Positions 33,339 to 46,236 of a stretch of DNA of 64,000 bases are shown here, one piece after another; within the stretch, counting starts at the first letter, position 1; each line of letters begins with the position of its first letter. Below the pieces are notes generated by a model, which worked only from the letters and a program-made list of their open reading frames with translations, did not search any database and had not been told where the DNA came from. Source of the DNA: Ajuga chamaepitys (Eukaryota; Streptophyta; Magnoliopsida; Lamiales; Lamiaceae); the NCBI GenBank assembly GCA_958295605.1, contig OY282504.1:41687133-41751132 (forward strand), given 5' to 3'. The position numbers and the translations under genes are program-made.

Positions 33339-34304
33339 CTAGTAAGGTCCAAGTCCACTTCCTGACCCTCCTCCAGCACCCAGATAAAAGTTTCCAAACA
33401 TAGTATTGTTGAAGTGTTCTTTTGCTACTTGTTCTTGTCTTCCCTTTTGCAAAATTCGTTGTTGTTCCTCCTGAAAGAATTCACGTACTTCGGAATTTTC
33501 TATAGTGCTTAGATTTATTTTTAAGGTTTTATTTTCTTCTTTTATATTATTTGTTTTAACTTTTTTGGCTTGCAATCACGATATTTTTTTACTTTTGCCC
33601 TTAACAAAATTTCCTGAAGGAAAGCATTATCATCTTTCATAGAGTTAAAAAAGTCTTCATCATCGTCATCTTGTTTCCTTTCAACTTTGCTTTTTTCACC
33701 TCCGTCAGGTCGTTGTGACGAAGAACATTTACCAGGTGTAATATCTTCATCACTTAAATTAATAAAAAATGATCTCATCGAAGGATTAGATGAAAGAGGG
33801 TCCTGGCTGTTAATTTCCCCAGTTAGTTCTTCTGCTTGGATGAAGGATTTTAAGACGGGCCACACGTGATCAAACTTGAATCCCATCGGATATCCTTTAT
33901 CTGGCCTCATTAAATCATTTGCACGGTTTATCTACAAAATTGAAAACTTAGTTAAATTAAGGATCAATGTCTATAATAAGCCAAGTCAAGGTACAAAGTA
34001 AGGAATAACTTATGATGGTTTGCTCATTTGCACCACTAGGATTAAGTTGCTCAACACTCGCATACATCCGTTGAACTTTTACAATGCCTATGCATGAGTT
34101 GCCAGCTGCTTTGCAATGATCTTTGGTTACGTTCTTGCATGTTAGAGCTTGTCATCTGAGAGTTGTACTGATGTGCAAATACGTGCCCAAAGATCATTCA
34201 TGGATTGGTTGATACTCACTATTGGATCTTGCGAAATATCAAGATAAACGTTAACAAGGATTCAGTCTTCAGGGGTAGTGTAATTTTTAGTGCGTGAAGG
34301 AGCC
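33339..34304 (-). pseudogene. Harbinger ORF1 remnant
   Basis: Exon 1 homology begins at the ATG at 34304 (MAPSRTKNYTTPED) and runs with several stops to about 34015, including a QDPIVSINQSMNDLWARI stretch. After an intron-like gap comes exon-2 homology from about 33930, with KFDHVWPVLK, then SFFINLSDE near 33760; a frameshift near 33560 leads to the last frame, which ends GGGSGSGLGPY at 33339. The closing LGPY matches the ORF1 of the intact element. Stops and frameshifts make it inactive. Confidence 0.75.
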
Positions 34305-34943
34305 ATTACAGAGAAGAATTAAAACAATGGTATTTGATGTAGATGGATGGGCGTGTGTAATAATCATCGTTTATGTCAGACATTTATAGAAATAGAAATG
34401 AGATAACATTTGGCAAGAATTGTGTGGTTGTGGTGGAGTTCACTAGTTTTGTCCTTGTTGGGATAGCTTTTATTTCAACTTTAGATTTTTGATAAGCTTC
34501 GTACGGTCAAGATTTAAAGATGTTAAAATTCAAGGGTTGTGGTTGGGAAAACACGGATTGTGCTGGTTTAAAGTCCTTATCGAAAATCCGATAAGGTTTG
34601 TACGATGTAGATTGAAAGAGACCGAAATCTGATGGTTCTCTTCAGAATCACACAGATTGTTCTATTTTAAAATTAAAATCAACATTGAGTATTTCAAGCA
34701 CACGGGTTGTGCTTGTTTAAAAAAATTGTTATTAACGTTAGGATTGAAAGCACAAGGATTGTGCTTGTTGAAATAGTACAGTTTCATTATTATAAAGTAA
34801 ACATATTTTATCACTTTGTCTGCAAACCCATTTCTCAATCTTTTCTCCATTTTCTCTGCAAACCCATTTCCCATCATTTCATCACTTTATCAGCAAAACA
34901 TTTCCATACCTTATCTTTATTTTTTCTTCCATACTTATCAATT

Positions 34944-36287
34944 ATGAACTTTCATTCAGCTGACCCTCCTAATATGTCTTCTTCTTCAAGTTCGTTTGAT
35001 GATGAGCTTCAGAGGATTATAGATGAATATGAGGTGGTTCAACATGTTGTTGTTCAACAAATTTCCAATAATAATAGTTTGTAGCTGAATATCTTAGGCG
35101 ACGTCGAAATGCCGAACCTATTCATGGAGGCTCGATTATTGGTCATAAAACATTTTTTTATGACCGAGAAGCAGAGACTATAAATCTTGAAAGAGACTAT
35201 TTCGCTGGAAATCCAACTTACAACGAAGATCAGTTTCGTGGACGTTTTTGAATGTCCCGAAGTTTATTTCTTCATATTGTTGAAGCTATAAAAGATCAAT
35301 GATAAATATTGTGTGCAAAGGAGGAATTCTACCGGAAGACTTAGTTTGTCTACACTTCAAAAGGCAACATCTGTAATTCGAATACTAGTGTACGCAGTGC
35401 CAACATATGCAACTGATGAATGTATTAAAATTGGAGAGTCAACGACAACAGAATGTGTTTAAAAAAAATTATCGTGCTGTTATGGTGATATTTGGGGAAG
35501 AATATCTAAGATCGCCTACCCCTAATGATGTTGCTAGGTTACTCCACATTGGTGAGCAACATGGTTTTTAGGGAATGTTAGGAAGTTTGGATTGCATGCA
35601 TTGGAAATGGAAAAATTATCCATTAGCATGGGCGGGGCGCTATGCTAGTTGAAGTGGGTCCCCAACAATTATTCTTGAAGTTGTAGTTGATTATGATATG
35701 TGGATATGGCATGCTTATTTCGGGATGTCAGGTTCCAACAATGATATTATTGTGTTGGAGTCGTCTCATCTTTTCTCTGACCTTGCTCAAGGTATTGCTC
35801 CTCCAGCCAGTTTGTCATCCAAGGAGAGGAGTTCAACATGGGTATTATTTAGCCGATGGTATATATCCCAAATGGGAAACTCTAGTGCAAGGTATCCATG
35901 GACCAACAAGGCCGAAAAAAAGGCATTTTGCCAGCAGACAAGAAGCATGTAAAAAAGATGCGGCATGCATTTGAGGTCCTTCAAAGTCGATTTACAATTG
36001 TGGCAAAACCAGCCCATTTTTGGAGCAAAAATGATTTGAAGTATGTAATGATTGCATGTATAATAATGCATAATATGATAATTGAGGATGAACAAGATAT
36101 TGATACTCCAATTTGTGAACTCGAGCAAGTGCCAACTCTAGACGTCGAATTTACTGAAAATGAACATACTCGTTTTTAGAATATTCTTGCTCGGCATAGA
36201 GAAATCAGGGACGTAAATACGCAGTTTATCCTTAGAAATGCATTAATCGAGCATTTATGGGCCGAATTCAGTGCTTCCACATTTTAA
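34944..36287 (+). pseudogene. Harbinger transposase remnant
   Basis: The start (ATG at 34944, MNFHSADPPNMSSSSSSFDDE) and the order of motifs follow the transposase at 25613. Examples are EDQFRGRF near 35227, the LDCMHWKWKNYPLAWAG region near 35590, YFGMSGSNNDIIVLESSHLF near 35718, FEVLQSRFTIVAKPAHFWSK near 35970, and a terminal HLWAEFSAS near 36255. Many in-frame stops and shifts are present. Notably the LDCMHW block is complete here, showing which two bases the copy at 25613 lacks. The second catalytic Asp region and the third acidic position can still be seen. Confidence 0.8.
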
Positions 36288-36619
36288 TTCAATGTGTTGT
36301 ATGCACTATTATTATGAATTTCAATTTTAATTTCGCATTAATCTTATTCTTGTTTACATGTTTTGTTTTAATATTGATTAATATTAAAAATATAAACTGA
36401 AATATTAATATGAAAACATTAAATTCAATGTGATTTTATACATATATTGTGATTTATATTATAAAAGAAATAAAAGTAAAGAGAAAACAAATGAATTATA
36501 AGGGATATTCTTTTTTAGTGCAAAAAGTAGTGCAAGCTGTTGGAGAAGGAGTGCTAATTTTGTGCTAAAAGTAGTGTAGAATATGCACTACTTTAGTTTC
36601 ACCCTTGGAGATGGCCTAA

Positions 36620-37266
36620 TGTTGAAGTAAATTATTTACTTTTGGGTTGGTGCTACAGTAGTAATGTTTGTTGGTCGGACATGTCATCGACGTCGTCTCA
36701 TTGCAACTCTGGAACACCCTCTCCTATTCTTATCACTACCAAGAGTACAGAATTATCACAAGCCCCTCACAATTGGCACAAAGCCACAAGAAAGAAGGAA
36801 ATGAAAAAAGGGAAGAAGACAAAGAATGAGCCCAAAGCTCACTTTCTCCTCTGGACAAAAGTGATGAGAAGACAAAAGGAGACTTATTTCTTTCTCAAGT
36901 TGACATTTTATTTTATTTCTTACTATTTCACAAGTAGACAACCACATATAACATATATATAGGTGTATGGCTAGGGTTGGGTGATGGGCTTGTGAGACAT
37001 TAAGAGAATATAGTATAGGTCAGCACAAATTGGGCAAACATTATTAACAGTCTTCACCTTTGGCTCAAGATGGTGCACTAAGGAATGTGGGGAAACCGAA
37101 GGACTCATCGTCGCCGGAGGACTCATCACGCCAATACACATGTAAGTTTACAAAGAAGATATAAGTTTATGTAGAGAATACATAAAGTACACCCATGATC
37201 ACAAAGATCAAAGGAAAAAATTCATCCAATTTCGAAGTTCAGAATCCTTTGACACGAAAGAAGTTC
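36620..37266. other. Unassigned sequence
   Basis: No recognisable gene or element end was found. The part after about 37000 adjoins the copia RNase H remnant and may be its 3' non-coding part. Confidence 0.4.
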
Positions 37267-37602
37267 TTATATAGGTAAAGACTTAATATCCACTTCAGCA
37301 ACATCTAATTCAGATGTTATTTTGTTCAGTTTAACAATCCCCTTTTTAACTATATCACGTATGTAATGAAACATAACATCAATATGCTTGGTTCTATCAT
37401 GAAACACAGGGTTCTTACAAAGTTGAATGGCAGATTGACTATCGTAGAGCACAACTACGTCTTTATTTAGAAACCAATTTCAGACAAAATACCTCTTAAC
37501 AAATAGCTTCTTTGAAAGCCTCAGTGTCAACCACATGTTCAGACTCAGTAGTGGACAATGCAACAATAGGTTGTAGATGAGTCTTCCAACTTATGCAAGA
37601 AC
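37267..37602 (-). pseudogene. Copia RNase H, C-terminal piece of a split gene
   Basis: On the minus strand it reads SCISWKTHLQPIVALSTTES, then TEAFKEAIC, and ends with YDSQSAIQLCKNPVFHDRTK and FHYIRDIVKKGIV, a typical Ty1/copia RNase H end, with at least one stop. It breaks at 37602, inside SCISWK, exactly where the composite element 37603-51332 begins. The upstream codons (LCGSC) are found at 51333-51345 and the ones before those (YGDSYYANDRDN, then ASYVF) at 52716-52790. It is the oldest layer of this nest. Confidence 0.8.
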
Positions 37603-39082
37603 TGTTGGGGAATCGGGGATTGTGCCCAAGGATCTATACGGGGTGTAATTTCAAATGCTATTTTCATAAATCAAATAACTATGATATGAACGATCAAATC
37701 ATCTAATTCATGTAATTGAATAAACGGTAAATCACACAATAAGCCCTAAACACGCGGAACTAAGGTATTATCGTATTTTTACCTTCGAATCGAACAGACA
37801 CCGTTGAGAAGAATTAACCTTTTAACCCAAAGATCTTCTTGAGTATTCCCTAAGTCCAAGCTCGCCAATTCGGTGGGAAATCAAACGAACTTTCAACCCT
37901 CAAAGAATGATTAATTTTCCATGAAAAAACAGTCACACACTTGTGTATCTCTTACGGCATATGGGGACCAAGATTGGTCCCCTATTTATAGTTGTAGGGG
38001 CTGAAAACTTCGCCTCCAAGTAAAGAGGGGATTTCAAAATCCTCTCCTACTTGGGAGAGGAAAAATATGCATAAAATCCTATCCCCTTTGAAATTAGATT
38101 TATTCATATCTTTTCCTATCTCCTACTCCATATTAATCCTTATCCTTTTAGTTAATGGATTTTTATTGGGCTACCCAAGGGACCTTTAGGAGGAAAAGGA
38201 TTGGGCTAATGGGCCTAGATATCTATATTGAGCCATCAATATTATTCTAGCCCATCAATATTAATTCATTTCACTATAGAATTAATATTGAACTACCCAT
38301 CCTAATTCATATTACGAAATATGGCTCCTGGTTATTATTTCCCGTGTTTAAGATTCAATGTCCATTAACTAATTTAAGCTACTGAATGTTTTAATTAATT
38401 AATATCTTTTATTCCTTGAAACAAACAACTCAACATTATTATCATATCGGAAGTTAATCCACTGTACATGTTTGATATGATAAACATCCTGGGCCCATCA
38501 AGGGGCATACTCAACTTGTTTTACCAAGACACGATTTTCGGTATTATTTCAACAATCTGTCATATAACTAATAATATTGTCCAAAGTATAGAGAATTGAG
38601 TCTCATTGACTCTTTGCCCAAAATAAATTAAAGCAACATTAATTCATTATATACAATCTCAATTAAGTGACAGAAATTAAGAAATCAAATACCACTGAGA
38701 TCTAGTTATTCTATCAAGTCAGTCTAGAAAAACTATCTTGTTGTTGGTCCAATTCAGTACAACAAATGCACTAGTGTAATCTCTTGGTCAAGACAAACCA
38801 ATCCGAGCCTTGCACATCAATTTCTACCAATGGATTGCTCAATTCCGCCTAAGTTATGAATCATTATACTTATTACAAGGAACCGACAATGTGATCTTCT
38901 GTGATCTACTGCATACCACATTATCTACAATATAAAGTACTCAAACAATATGCAATATATATATATAACATTCATAATATTTAAGGCAAACAATGATAAT
39001 TTATTCTCATTCATTAAAGTGCACGAAACATTATATATACAAAGCAACACTTAAAAGCATGCTTTACAGTATAACCCTAACA
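37603..39082 (-). repeat. 3' LTR of minus-strand copia
   Basis: 1480 bp, TGTTAGGGTTATAC...GATTCCCCAACA on the minus strand. The polypurine tract AAGTGGGATAT lies directly beside it (39083-39093). Two further copies are at 49113-50163 (plus) and 50164-51332 (minus). Confidence 0.9.
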
Positions 39083-40772
39083 ATATCCCACTTATACTCA
39101 AAGTCTGTTTTTAAGTATACTACAACATGTCCTAATAATTCTCCCGTTTATACTCAAAGCAGTGTGGAAACACACTTGACTCCCATTCCTTCAACATGTT
39201 TCTCGAATGTATTCTGAGGCAGACTCTTTGTGAAAGGATCTGCTAGGTTGTCCTCTGATGCTATCTTTGCCATCACTGTGTCTCCTCTCTTTACGATTTC
39301 TTGTATGAGATAGTGTTTCCTTTCAATGTGTTTGCTCGCCTTGTGGGCTCATGGCTCCTTCGAATTTGCAACTGCACCTGTATTATCACAATAAATTGTG
39401 ATGCTTTTGGGCAAATTCGGAATTACATCTAAGTCCACTAAGAAGTTCTTAAGCCAAACCGCCTCTTTCGCTGCTTCAGAAGCAGCGACGTACTCGGCTT
39501 CCATGGTGGAGTCAGCAATACATTTCTGCTTCACACTCCTCCACGTGATCACCTCCTAGGATAAGCACATTTCTTGAGGTAGATTTTTTGGAGTCTATGT
39601 TTGATTTGAAATCTAAGTCTGTGTAACCCACAGGACATAAACTGTCTGATTGAAAGACTAACATTCTATTTCGAGTTCTTTTTAGATACTTCAGAATGTT
39701 CTTAACTGCAGCCCAATGTCCCTTGCCCGGGTTACTTTGATATCTTGCCACCATGCCTATTGCATAGCTTATATTTCCGGTCTCGTGCACACCATTGCAT
39801 ACATGAGGCTTCCAACTGCCGAAGCATATGGAACCTTCCTCATCTCTTCTATCTCGTTTTGTGTCTTAGGACACAGGTCTTTTGATAGGTTAATCCCATG
39901 CCTGAAAGGTAAAAAACCTTCTTTGCATATTGCATGCTGAACCGTTTTAGCACAGTATCGATATACGAGACTTGAGATAAACATATCATCCTTTTCTGGC
40001 GATCTAGAATAATCTTGATTCCTAGAATATGACCAGCTCTCCTAAGTCCTTCATATCAATCTGCTTTGATAACCATACCTTACTTCCGATAATACCTTTC
40101 TATTGCTTCCAATAACTTGAATATCATCTACGTATAGCACTAAGAATACCATGGCGTTTCCGACACACTTTCTATACACACAAGTTTCAAACTCGTTTTG
40201 ATAAAATTCATAGGATTGTATCACTTGATCAAAACATTGTTTCATGCTCGCGATGCTTGCTTAAGGCCATAGATTACCTTCTTAAGCTTGCATACAAGGT
40301 TTTCTCGGCCCTTTTCAATGAAGCCTTCAGGTTGACACATATAGATGTCGCCTTCAAGACTTCCATTTAGGAATGATGTCTTGACATTCATTGGCAAAAT
40401 CTCGAAGTCTAGGTGCACAACTATCGACAAGAGAATGCGGATTGACTTAAGCATAGCTACAGGTGAAAAGGTTTCCACATAATTGATTCCCTCTCTCTAA
40501 GTATACCCTTTTGCCACAAGCCTAACCTTGAAGGTTTCAACCTTCTCGTCAGTTCCTCTCTTTCTCTTGTAAACCCACTTGCATCCAAAAGGCTTTACAC
40601 CTTTGGGTGGTTCAACAAGCTCCCACACTTTATAGTGATCCATAGATCCCATTTGTGCTTCCGTTGCAGTTTGCCAAGAACTAGCATTCTTGTCTTGGAT
40701 TGCCTTGTTGTAAGTCCAAGGGTCAGATTTATCTTCACCAGGGACCAAGTCCGAAGACTCTCCCACGAACAT
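39083..40772 (-). pseudogene. Copia reverse transcriptase and RNase H remnant
   Basis: From 40772 the minus strand reads WELVEPPKGVKPFGCKWVYK and KVRLVAKGYT, then ETFSPVAMLKSIRILLSIV and LEGDIYMCQPEGFIEKG, then VLYVDDIQVIGS, then RKVPYASAVGSLMYAMVCTRPEI, and finally the RNase H with TWRSVKQKCIADSTMEAEYV and DNTGAVANSKEP. This is the normal Ty1/copia order. At least five frame changes or stops break it. In a working element it copies the RNA into DNA in the particle. Confidence 0.85.
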
Positions 40773-41029
40773 GAATCACTCAGTCTGACGAACAACCCTC
40801 CCACTATGACGAGGTTCTGGTTATGTTTGTGTATCACGTGGTATACCATCTTGTACAATTTGTATAGGAGTAGGCCCTCGTAATTCATTCAAGGTAATCT
40901 CACTCTTGGGCTTTCGGTTACTCATATAGCCTTCTTCTAAGAATTTAGAATGCGTGATCACCATGATCCTCTAATCCTTAGGACTATAGAATAAACGCTC
41001 TTTCGTTCCTTTGGGATAACCTACAAACA

Positions 41030-42104
41030 ACCTTAATTCTGAATGAGGTTCCAACTTATCATATTCCTTATCTAACACGTATGCCGGACATCCTCAGATT
41101 CTCATGTGTCTCAAACTGGGTTTACGCCCAGACCACAATTCTGAGGGAGTTTTCAGAACTGATTTAGAAGGTACTAAGTTAAGAATGCAAGCTAATTGTA
41201 CCAAGGCATAACCCCAAAACGATTTGGTTAAGTCAGAATAACTCATCATAGACCTTACCATTTCCAAAGAGTTCTGTTTCTTCACTATGTGACCCCATTT
41301 TTTTTACGGGTCTTGGGCGCAGTTAACTGGGATATAATCCCTTGCTTTGACAAGTAACCCAAAAATTCATTGCTGGGGTATTCGCCCCCACGATCAGATC
41401 GTAGAAACTTGATGCTTTTTTCCCTATGTTTTTCTGCTTCAGCCTTAAACTCTTTGATTTATCAAAGACTTTAGACTTATGCTGCATTAGGAAAATATAT
41501 CCATACCTCGAGTAATCATCTATAAAAGTAACGAAATACTTGAAACTACCTCTCGCTTGAATTCATATGGGACCATATACATCAGTATGAACGAGTTCTC
41601 AAACTTCAGTGGCTCTATTCCCCTTAGCCCCAAAAGCTCTCTTAGTCATTTCACCCTGTAAACATGATTCGCATGTTGGAAACTCCTCTACTTGGAGTGA
41701 TTCCAACGAACCGTCACTCACCAACCTTTGAATCCTTATAGATTAACATGACCAAGTCTAAAATGCCAAAGAAGTGTTTCATTCATATTTGAAGAATACT
41801 TTCTTTTTCTAGAAACGATAGATGTGTTATATGACACAGTTTTTATGATTGTGGGTTGTGCACAGTTAACAGTATAGAGATTGCTCACTAATGTTCCATA
41901 ATAGATAACTTCATTATTACGAGTAATAATAACATTCTTATTAAAAGAAACTGAATATCCATCCATAAACAATTTAGAAACTGAAAAATATTTTTTTCTA
42001 AAACTTGGAACATAAAGAACATTTCTCAAAACTAAAGTCTTGTTCATAAAAGATAAGTGCACATCTCCCACTGCAACAGCTACTACTCTTGAATCATTGC
42101 CCAA
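41030..42104 (-). pseudogene. Copia GAG-pre-integrase and integrase remnant
   Basis: Homology begins GNDSRVVAVAVGDVHL and VLRNVLYVPSFRKKYFSVSK, followed by ETLLWHFRLGHVNL (the HxLGH zinc-binding style). Then comes integrase core homology: FHPWGRIPQQ-like sequence around 41390, MKKQNSLEMVRSMMSYSDL and FWGYALVQLACILNLVPSK at 41285-41110. Stops and shifts break it. The protein would insert the cDNA into chromosomes. Confidence 0.75.
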
Positions 42105-43004
42105 GGTGATGGTGATCTCACTCCGACTAAGTTGCTAGTTTTGCTGGAACCCCTGAGAATTGAAACAAATATGATCAGTGGCTCCTGTGTCCACCACCCA
42201 TGATTAGGAACAACAAGACACTAAACAAGTTTCAATAACTAGTGCATGGGATTTACCTTGTTTTCCTACCTTTTTAGGTTGGGGACAGTCCGCCCTCTAA
42301 TATCCTTTCAGATCGTGGTTGAAACACTTTCTCTTGTTTGTTTTCTTCTTAATACCACCTTCAGCGGGGATCTTTTCCTTACCTTTGAGATCAACCTGTA
42401 TTTGACTTTTAATTTTCTTCTTCTTCTTTCCGCCTTTCGACTCAGAAGATAAAGGTGCACTGCTAGTCATCAAGGCTTGGCTTCTCGGCCCCATAAGCAT
42501 CTCTGCCACGACCAAAGCTTGCATGAGCGCAGCCAACGTATACGCTTGACCATTCATGGTATAGTTTAGCTTAAACTGCTCAAAACGTTTCGGTAGAGAA
42601 TGGAGTATGATATCGACTTAGGTATTCGCATCGAAATCAGCATCAAGAATCTCAAGCTTGTTAAGGAATCCCACCATTTTGAGAACGTGATCCTTTACGG
42701 ACGTCTCTTCAACCATTTCCTGCGATAACAAATCCCGCATGGCCATTTGCCTAGCTGTATGATTCTGGTAAGAGAAGAGTACATTAAGATTCATCATAAT
42801 ATCTGCAGCGGTTCCCATTCTCTGGTGTTGGTACTACAACACATCTGATATTGAAGCCAAAATAGTACACCTAGCCAGTTCATCGGATCTCAACCATTGT
42901 CTATGATATTCCTTATCTTCATCACTAGTTTCTTTCGTAGGCTCAGCTGGTCTAGGTTCATCAAGTACAAACTTGTGTCCCTGAAGCCCGTTCTGATAAA
43001 CATT
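42105..43004 (-). pseudogene. Copia gag and protease remnant
   Basis: The gag part runs from about 43004 to 42300 (MGTAADIMMNLNVLFSYQNH, then QMAMRDLLSQEM, then VKDHVLKMVGFLNKLEIL). A damaged zinc knuckle, KCFNHDLKGY followed by a stop and RADCPQ, follows near 42300. The protease motif WVVDTGATDHIC is at 42203-42168. Homology stops abruptly at about 43004, where plus-strand Athila gag begins. No primer site or adjoining LTR is present there. Confidence 0.75.
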
Positions 43005-44404
43005 TTCAGCAGAATCAGTTTGGTGGGAGTGCTTTAGAAGACCCGAATGTGCATCTAAATAAGTTCTACAGGTTGGCCAAAACGATCAAGATGAATCATG
43101 TGCCCAACGAGCAAGTAAAGATGAGGCTATTCTCGTTCTCATTGAAAGACAAAGCACTTAAGTGGTTTAACTCGCTAGATGATGTAATAGAATGGGAAGA
43201 TTTAAGCACACAATTTCTATTGAAGTACTTTCCGCCGAGTAAGATGTTAGATTTGCAGAATAAGATCAATCAGTTTAGGCAGATGGATTAGGAACCATTC
43301 GGCGAAGCTTGGGAGCAATTCCGGGATCTTATCCGGTGTTGTCCTCAGCATGGGTATTCAAAGAAGCAGCAAGTGTGTAAGTTCTACAATGGATTGCTTG
43401 CTCCAGCAAGGAACCAGGTAGCTACAGCAGCAAGGGGTAGCCTGATGGAAAAGAATGTCAGGGATGCGTTCTCAATCTTGGATGTAATGGCCAGAACCAG
43501 CTATCAGTGACCGAACGAGAAGAATCAGCCAAGAAGAGTGGCTGGCATTGTTGAAGCAAAGCCAAACAATACTATTACCTCTCAATTGTCTGCCTTGACA
43601 AACCAAGTAAGTCTGATAACTAGTCTGATGTTAGCACAACACACTGATACTTCAACACAGCAGTCAACAGGACAGGAAGATGTTGAAGAGGTTAACTTCG
43701 TAAATCAGAGAAACTTCAATAACTTCCAGAATAACCAGCCGAGGCACAATCAGTATCCAACCTAACCGGAATAACCAAAACTTCTTTTATGGCAACAGGA
43801 AAAATTTGCCTCCAAGTCCACCGCCAGGTTTTGCTATCACCAATGGTATGATCCATGATGGCCAAAAGCCGACACAGTACAGTCACAGTTTGCAAAGTAC
43901 GATGAAAAATTAGCTCAACCAGAGAGAAAGATGGATGGAAGATTTATTGAGCTAAACAAGCAAGTGACTAGTCAAGGAGCGGAGATCAAACAGTTAGGAG
44001 AGAATATGAAAGAAATATTCAGCAACCTAGTCAGCTGATAAAGATTGTTGGGGCTCAACACAAGCAGGGACAATTTCCCAGCGACACTGTCATCAACCCG
44101 ATGGAGAAGTGAAATGTTGTCTACTGAAGGGGCAAGACTGAACAAGAGAGTCAAGAGCCAAAGGAAGCTGAAAAGGGGACTAAACAAAACCAAGAGAAGG
44201 TGGTCGAATCTGAGTTTGCACCACCGAAAAAAAAAAAGAAGTTCCCGAATACATACCTCCCATCTCATTTCCTCTAGCACCTATTAGAAAGAGGAATGAG
44301 CAACTCCGCATCGAACATGCTAAGCTTTTGGAAGAACGTGAAGCTAAGAAGAAATTGGCAAAGGAAGAACGGGCAGCAAGGGAGAGATTAGCAAGGGAAA
44401 GTTG
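43005..44404 (+). pseudogene. Athila-type gag remnant, lacking N-terminus
   Basis: It begins in the middle of the gag domain with QFGGSALEDPNVHLNKFYRL, equal to about residue 137 of the gag at 2614. It continues MRLFSFSLKDKALKWFNSL, then FLLKYFPPSKMLDLQNKIN, a stop replacing Gln after RQMD, FRDLIRCCPQHG and KKQQVCKFYNGL. The N/Q-rich tail and the helical segment follow, with several indels. A longer insert (NQVATAARGSL..) shows that the 2614 copy lost part of the gag. The missing N-terminal third is found inverted at 46237-46581. Confidence 0.8.
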
Positions 44405-44569
44405 AACAACGAAAGAACGAAGGCAGTCATTACAAAGATAAAAGAATACTACTTTCTTCTTTAATAATTTGTCTGAATTCGATTTACATGATAATATCTC
44501 TGCTAATTAATTTCCTTTAGAATGTTCTAGTACGTTTTCTGTAGTGCAGGACAAACCTGAGGAAGAAAT

Positions 44570-45120
44570 TGAGAAAAAGGAGGTCATGAAAGAAGCCTCG
44601 AATAGAAGTGCCAAGGAAGCTGATTGCGTGCTATAGGACTCAAAGACAATGCACACCGAGAAAGAGGCAACAAAGAAGGAGGACACGAGTCTTCCAAAGA
44701 ACACAAACACTCACACAAAAAGGGCAACCAAAAAGAAAGATCCAGGTAGTTTTTCCATATCTTGTTCTATTGGTAGTCAAGTGTTCAAAAATGTGTTGTG
44801 TGATTTAGGATCAAGTGTCAATTTAATGCCTCTTAAAATGTATGCACAATTAGGATTAGGAGTCGTAAAGCAAGCTTCTACTACTATCCAATTGGCGGAT
44901 TGATCAGTACTAACACCATTGGAGGTAGTTGAGGACGTGCTTATTCGAGTTGAAAATTTTGAATTCCCTAGCGACTTTCTAGTTGTTGACATGCAAGGGA
45001 ACATGGATGTCCCTTTCATTTAGGTCGACCATTCTTGGCAACAAGTCAAGATGTGATAGACATGCCTAAGGGGATTTCGTATTCAAAACGAAGTAGTCAC
45101 ACTCCCCATTTATAATAGGG
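44570..45120 (+). pseudogene. Athila-type protease remnant
   Basis: KKKDPGSFSISCSIGSQVF leads to the catalytic CDLGSSVNLMPLKMYAQLGL. A stop follows ASTTIQLAD. The flap and C-terminal part continue as LTPLEVVEDVLIRVENFEFP, SDFLVVDMQGN and a damaged LGRPFLATS. It shows the segment between LTPL and NFEFP that the copy at 4064-4904 has lost. Confidence 0.8.
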
Positions 45121-46236
45121 CGAGCCTAAAAGAAAATGACAAATGTTGTGTCGTTTATACTACTGTGAACAGTCGTCAGTTGCTAAATAAAGTCTTAATT
45201 AATCCAAGGGCAAGTAAAGATAGTTGGTTAGACTTTGGGTAATAAAGAAACCAAGAGGGTCACCGGGCTGAAGACGCAAAATTTAGCGCTTGTCGGGAGG
45301 TAACCCGATGTTTACTGTTTTTCGTAACTTTTTTTTTTTATTTTTTTTATTTTTATTTATTTTATGTTTTACTGGTATTTTTAGTGTTCTTGTGATTTTA
45401 GGGATCAACATTGACGAACCAAGAGCGATCAAACGTTATAGCAAGAAGTATAGGTTGAAAAGACTGAAAAAAATAGCCTAGCTCACGAAGGAGGGCAACA
45501 CGACCGCGCCTCAAAGGGACACGGCCGCATCAAATTCATCCGGGAAAGCAATTCGGCACTGATATGGGCAACGCGGTCGTGCCATAATATGCTTAGAAAA
45601 TCCATTCTGAGATTGCTCGACGCGGTCGCGTCAGTTCAAAAAAACTAAGTTAAATCAGCATGCTTCAGGTTCACTAACATGACTTCAAGAAAAGATTTCA
45701 CTAGCAGGAGCTTGGAGAGAGCGGTAAGATGTCTGTTGGTCTGCGTTGACCAAATTTTGGAGCCAACAAGGTTTTCAACCACCACCGCCGCAACGATCTG
45801 TGAGTTGAGCACCAAGACGTACCACTCTTTTCCCACAAACTTGGCTTTCGACCAAGTTTGGGGGAGGGGGTGAATAGTGGGACGACTTGGCAGCTATTTA
45901 CATTTTTTTGCATGATATGTGCTTTATCTTCTTCGCTTGTTTATTTCCTTGATTTGTGTTGCGTGTTGGTATTTCTACAGTTGAGTCATTGGTTTTGTGA
46001 GCCCATTTGTGTTATGTGAGCCATTTGGTGGTCATGTTGGTCACAGTAGTTTTTTAATGTTTTATTTGTTTATTTTGTTATTGGAGTCTAGAAGTAATAA
46101 ACCCGAGTAGTAGTTGTTTGAGTTGTGGAAAAAAGAAGAAGAAGAAAGCGAAGAAAAAAAATTATATGTGTTAATTAGTAACATTTGTATGCCTATTTAG
46201 CTGGGATTCATTTATATGTGTTATATTGGGCCATTT
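45121..46236 (+). mobile_element. Athila-type 3' interior and LTR start
   Basis: It parallels 4905-6000 of the young element. There is a CTGAAGACG..GCGCTTGTCGGGAGG block at 45270, decayed palindromes at 45493-45630, the TTTGGGGGAGGGGGT tract at 45858 and the AATAAACCCG block at 46095. From about 46160 to 46236 it matches the beginning of the LTR at 46760-47756 read in the opposite strand (GGGATTCATTTATATGTG). It then breaks and joins minus-strand gag. Confidence 0.7.
45493..45632. repeat. Decayed palindrome array
   Basis: Copies such as AACACGACCGCGCC, GACACGGCCGCATC, AACGCGGTCGTGCC and GACGCGGTCGCGTC keep the paired layout of 5121-5506, but have lost perfect symmetry mainly by C-to-T type changes. 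Confidence 0.75.

Larger units (their letters stand above)
32888..36616. mobile_element. PIF/Harbinger transposon, dead copy
   Basis: The ends AGGCCGTCTTTAA and (right, inverted) GGCCATCTCCAAGG are flanked by TAA (32885-32887 and 36617-36619). The content and layout copy the element at 23596: broken ORF1 on the minus strand, broken transposase on the plus strand, divergent. It belongs to a different subfamily, as its termini differ. It lies upstream of the CNL gene. Confidence 0.85.
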